From positions 1 through 6,565 of the forward strand of contig CAKZZJ010000119.1 in the NCBI GenBank assembly GCA_937885165.1: a stretch of 6,565 nt of DNA, in the 5' to 3' direction. Under the pieces are notes generated by a model, which saw only the letters and a program-made list of their open reading frames with translations, was not told the origin of the DNA and searched no databases. The first letter of the stretch is position 1; the number at the start of each line of letters is the position of its first letter. The DNA comes from an uncultured Caryophanales bacterium (GTDB taxonomy: Bacteria > Bacillota_I > Bacilli_A > Acholeplasmatales > Anaeroplasmataceae). Below are positions 6,051-6,565 of this stretch, in pieces. The translations under genes and the position numbers were made by a program.

Positions 6051-6565
6051 GTGTCAGATAATGAAATAATAGTACCAGAATTAAATAATGAAACTATCGA
6101 ATCAATGATTTATGTTGTTCGTGGCGAAAAAGTAATGCTTGATTTTGAATTAGCTCAAATATATGGATATGAAACAAGGTATTTTAATAGACAAATAAAA
6201 AACAATATCGAAAGATTCGACGACGAATTTAGATTTCAATTGACGAAGGAAGAGTTTAAAGAAATCTTGAAGTGCAAAAATTTCACATCAAGTTGGGGCG
6301 GTTCAAGAAAACTACCATACGCATTTACTGAACAAGGCATCTATATGCTTATGACAGTACTTAAAGGTGATTTGGCTGTAAAACAAAGTAAAATTCTCAT
6401 AAAAACATTTAAACAAATGAAAGACTATATCGTTGAGAATAAAGGACTCCTTACAACAAATGAAACCATAAAGCTTACCAATTTAGTTAATGACCATTCT
6501 AAAAGACTTACTAGTGTTGAAGAAAAATTAGAAATAGTAATGGATAATTTTATAGATCCATCTAC
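6051..6565 (+). CDS. ORF6N-domain DNA-binding protein (partial, runs off the window)
   Basis: 171 codons are visible with no stop. From the GTG the protein begins (M)SDNEIIVPE, as many ORF6N proteins do. The ORF6N domain covers about residues 17-125: MIYVVRGEKVMLDFELAQIY (19-38), YFNRQIKNNIERF (44-56), FRFQLTKEEF (60-69), TSSWGGSRKLPYAFTEQGI (79-97) and a helical end (LAVKQSKILIKTFKQM). A charged, probably coiled-coil segment follows (about 135-165). ORF6N (KilA-N-related) proteins occur widely in phages, prophages and genomic islands. They are thought to bind DNA, often as regulators, antirepressor-like factors or anti-phage modules; the exact job is unknown. The gene faces away from the recombinase remnant and has its own promoter. 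An ATG 18 bases upstream in frame (6033) is an alternative start, but its ribosome binding site is poor. The C-terminal domain is outside the window. Confidence 0.88.
   Translation, partial: MSDNEIIVPELNNETIESMIYVVRGEKVMLDFELAQIYGYETRYFNRQIKNNIERFDDEFRFQLTKEEFKEILKCKNFTSSWGGSRKLPYAFTEQGIYMLMTVLKGDLAVKQSKILIKTFKQMKDYIVENKGLLTTNETIKLTNLVNDHSKRLTSVEEKLEIVMDNFIDPS

Overview
The window comes from a very AT-rich, low-GC Gram-positive-type genome, in the Bacillota/Mollicutes-related range. The evidence is codon use dominated by A/T-ending codons, purine-rich Shine-Dalgarno sites and standard stops (TAA, TGA). The protein families (YfhO, a CsbB-like glycosyltransferase, an AAA+DUF4143 ATPase, an ORF6N protein) fit a gut-type Firmicute, but I cannot name a genus from sequence alone.

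Left part (1-3704): a two-gene operon for surface-polymer glycosylation. A large polytopic YfhO-family protein (135-2660) overlaps by four bases (ATGA) a DPM1/CsbB-type polyprenyl-phosphate glycosyltransferase (2657-3589). A strong intrinsic terminator lies at 3675-3704. In characterised Bacillota systems the CsbB-type enzyme loads a sugar onto undecaprenyl phosphate, a flippase (GtcA type) moves it across the membrane, and YfhO transfers it to a cell-wall polymer. No flippase gene is visible here. The YfhO reading frame appears to have lost its N-terminus: YfhO-like sequence is still readable upstream of the first ATG, but stop codons in all three frames precede it.

Middle part (3705-4312): about 600 bases without an intact gene. 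It holds a locally GC-rich patch with perfect inverted repeats, an array of two kinds of degenerate tandem repeats with 33-34 base periods (resembling the end of an insertion sequence, possibly IS21-like), a start-less coding remnant on the + strand, and a weak terminator.

Right part (4313-6565): an intact AAA+ATPase/DUF4143 gene (4313-5545). It is flanked by two copies of an imperfect ~48-base direct repeat, each with an internal inverted repeat; the upstream copy overlaps the gene's predicted promoter. Downstream is a frameshifted serine-recombinase C-terminal remnant on the - strand (5601-5844). An ORF6N-domain protein follows, starting at a GTG (6051) and running off the window. This half reads as an accessory island built of mobile-element debris, a common phage-associated DNA-binding protein family, and one complete ATPase gene.
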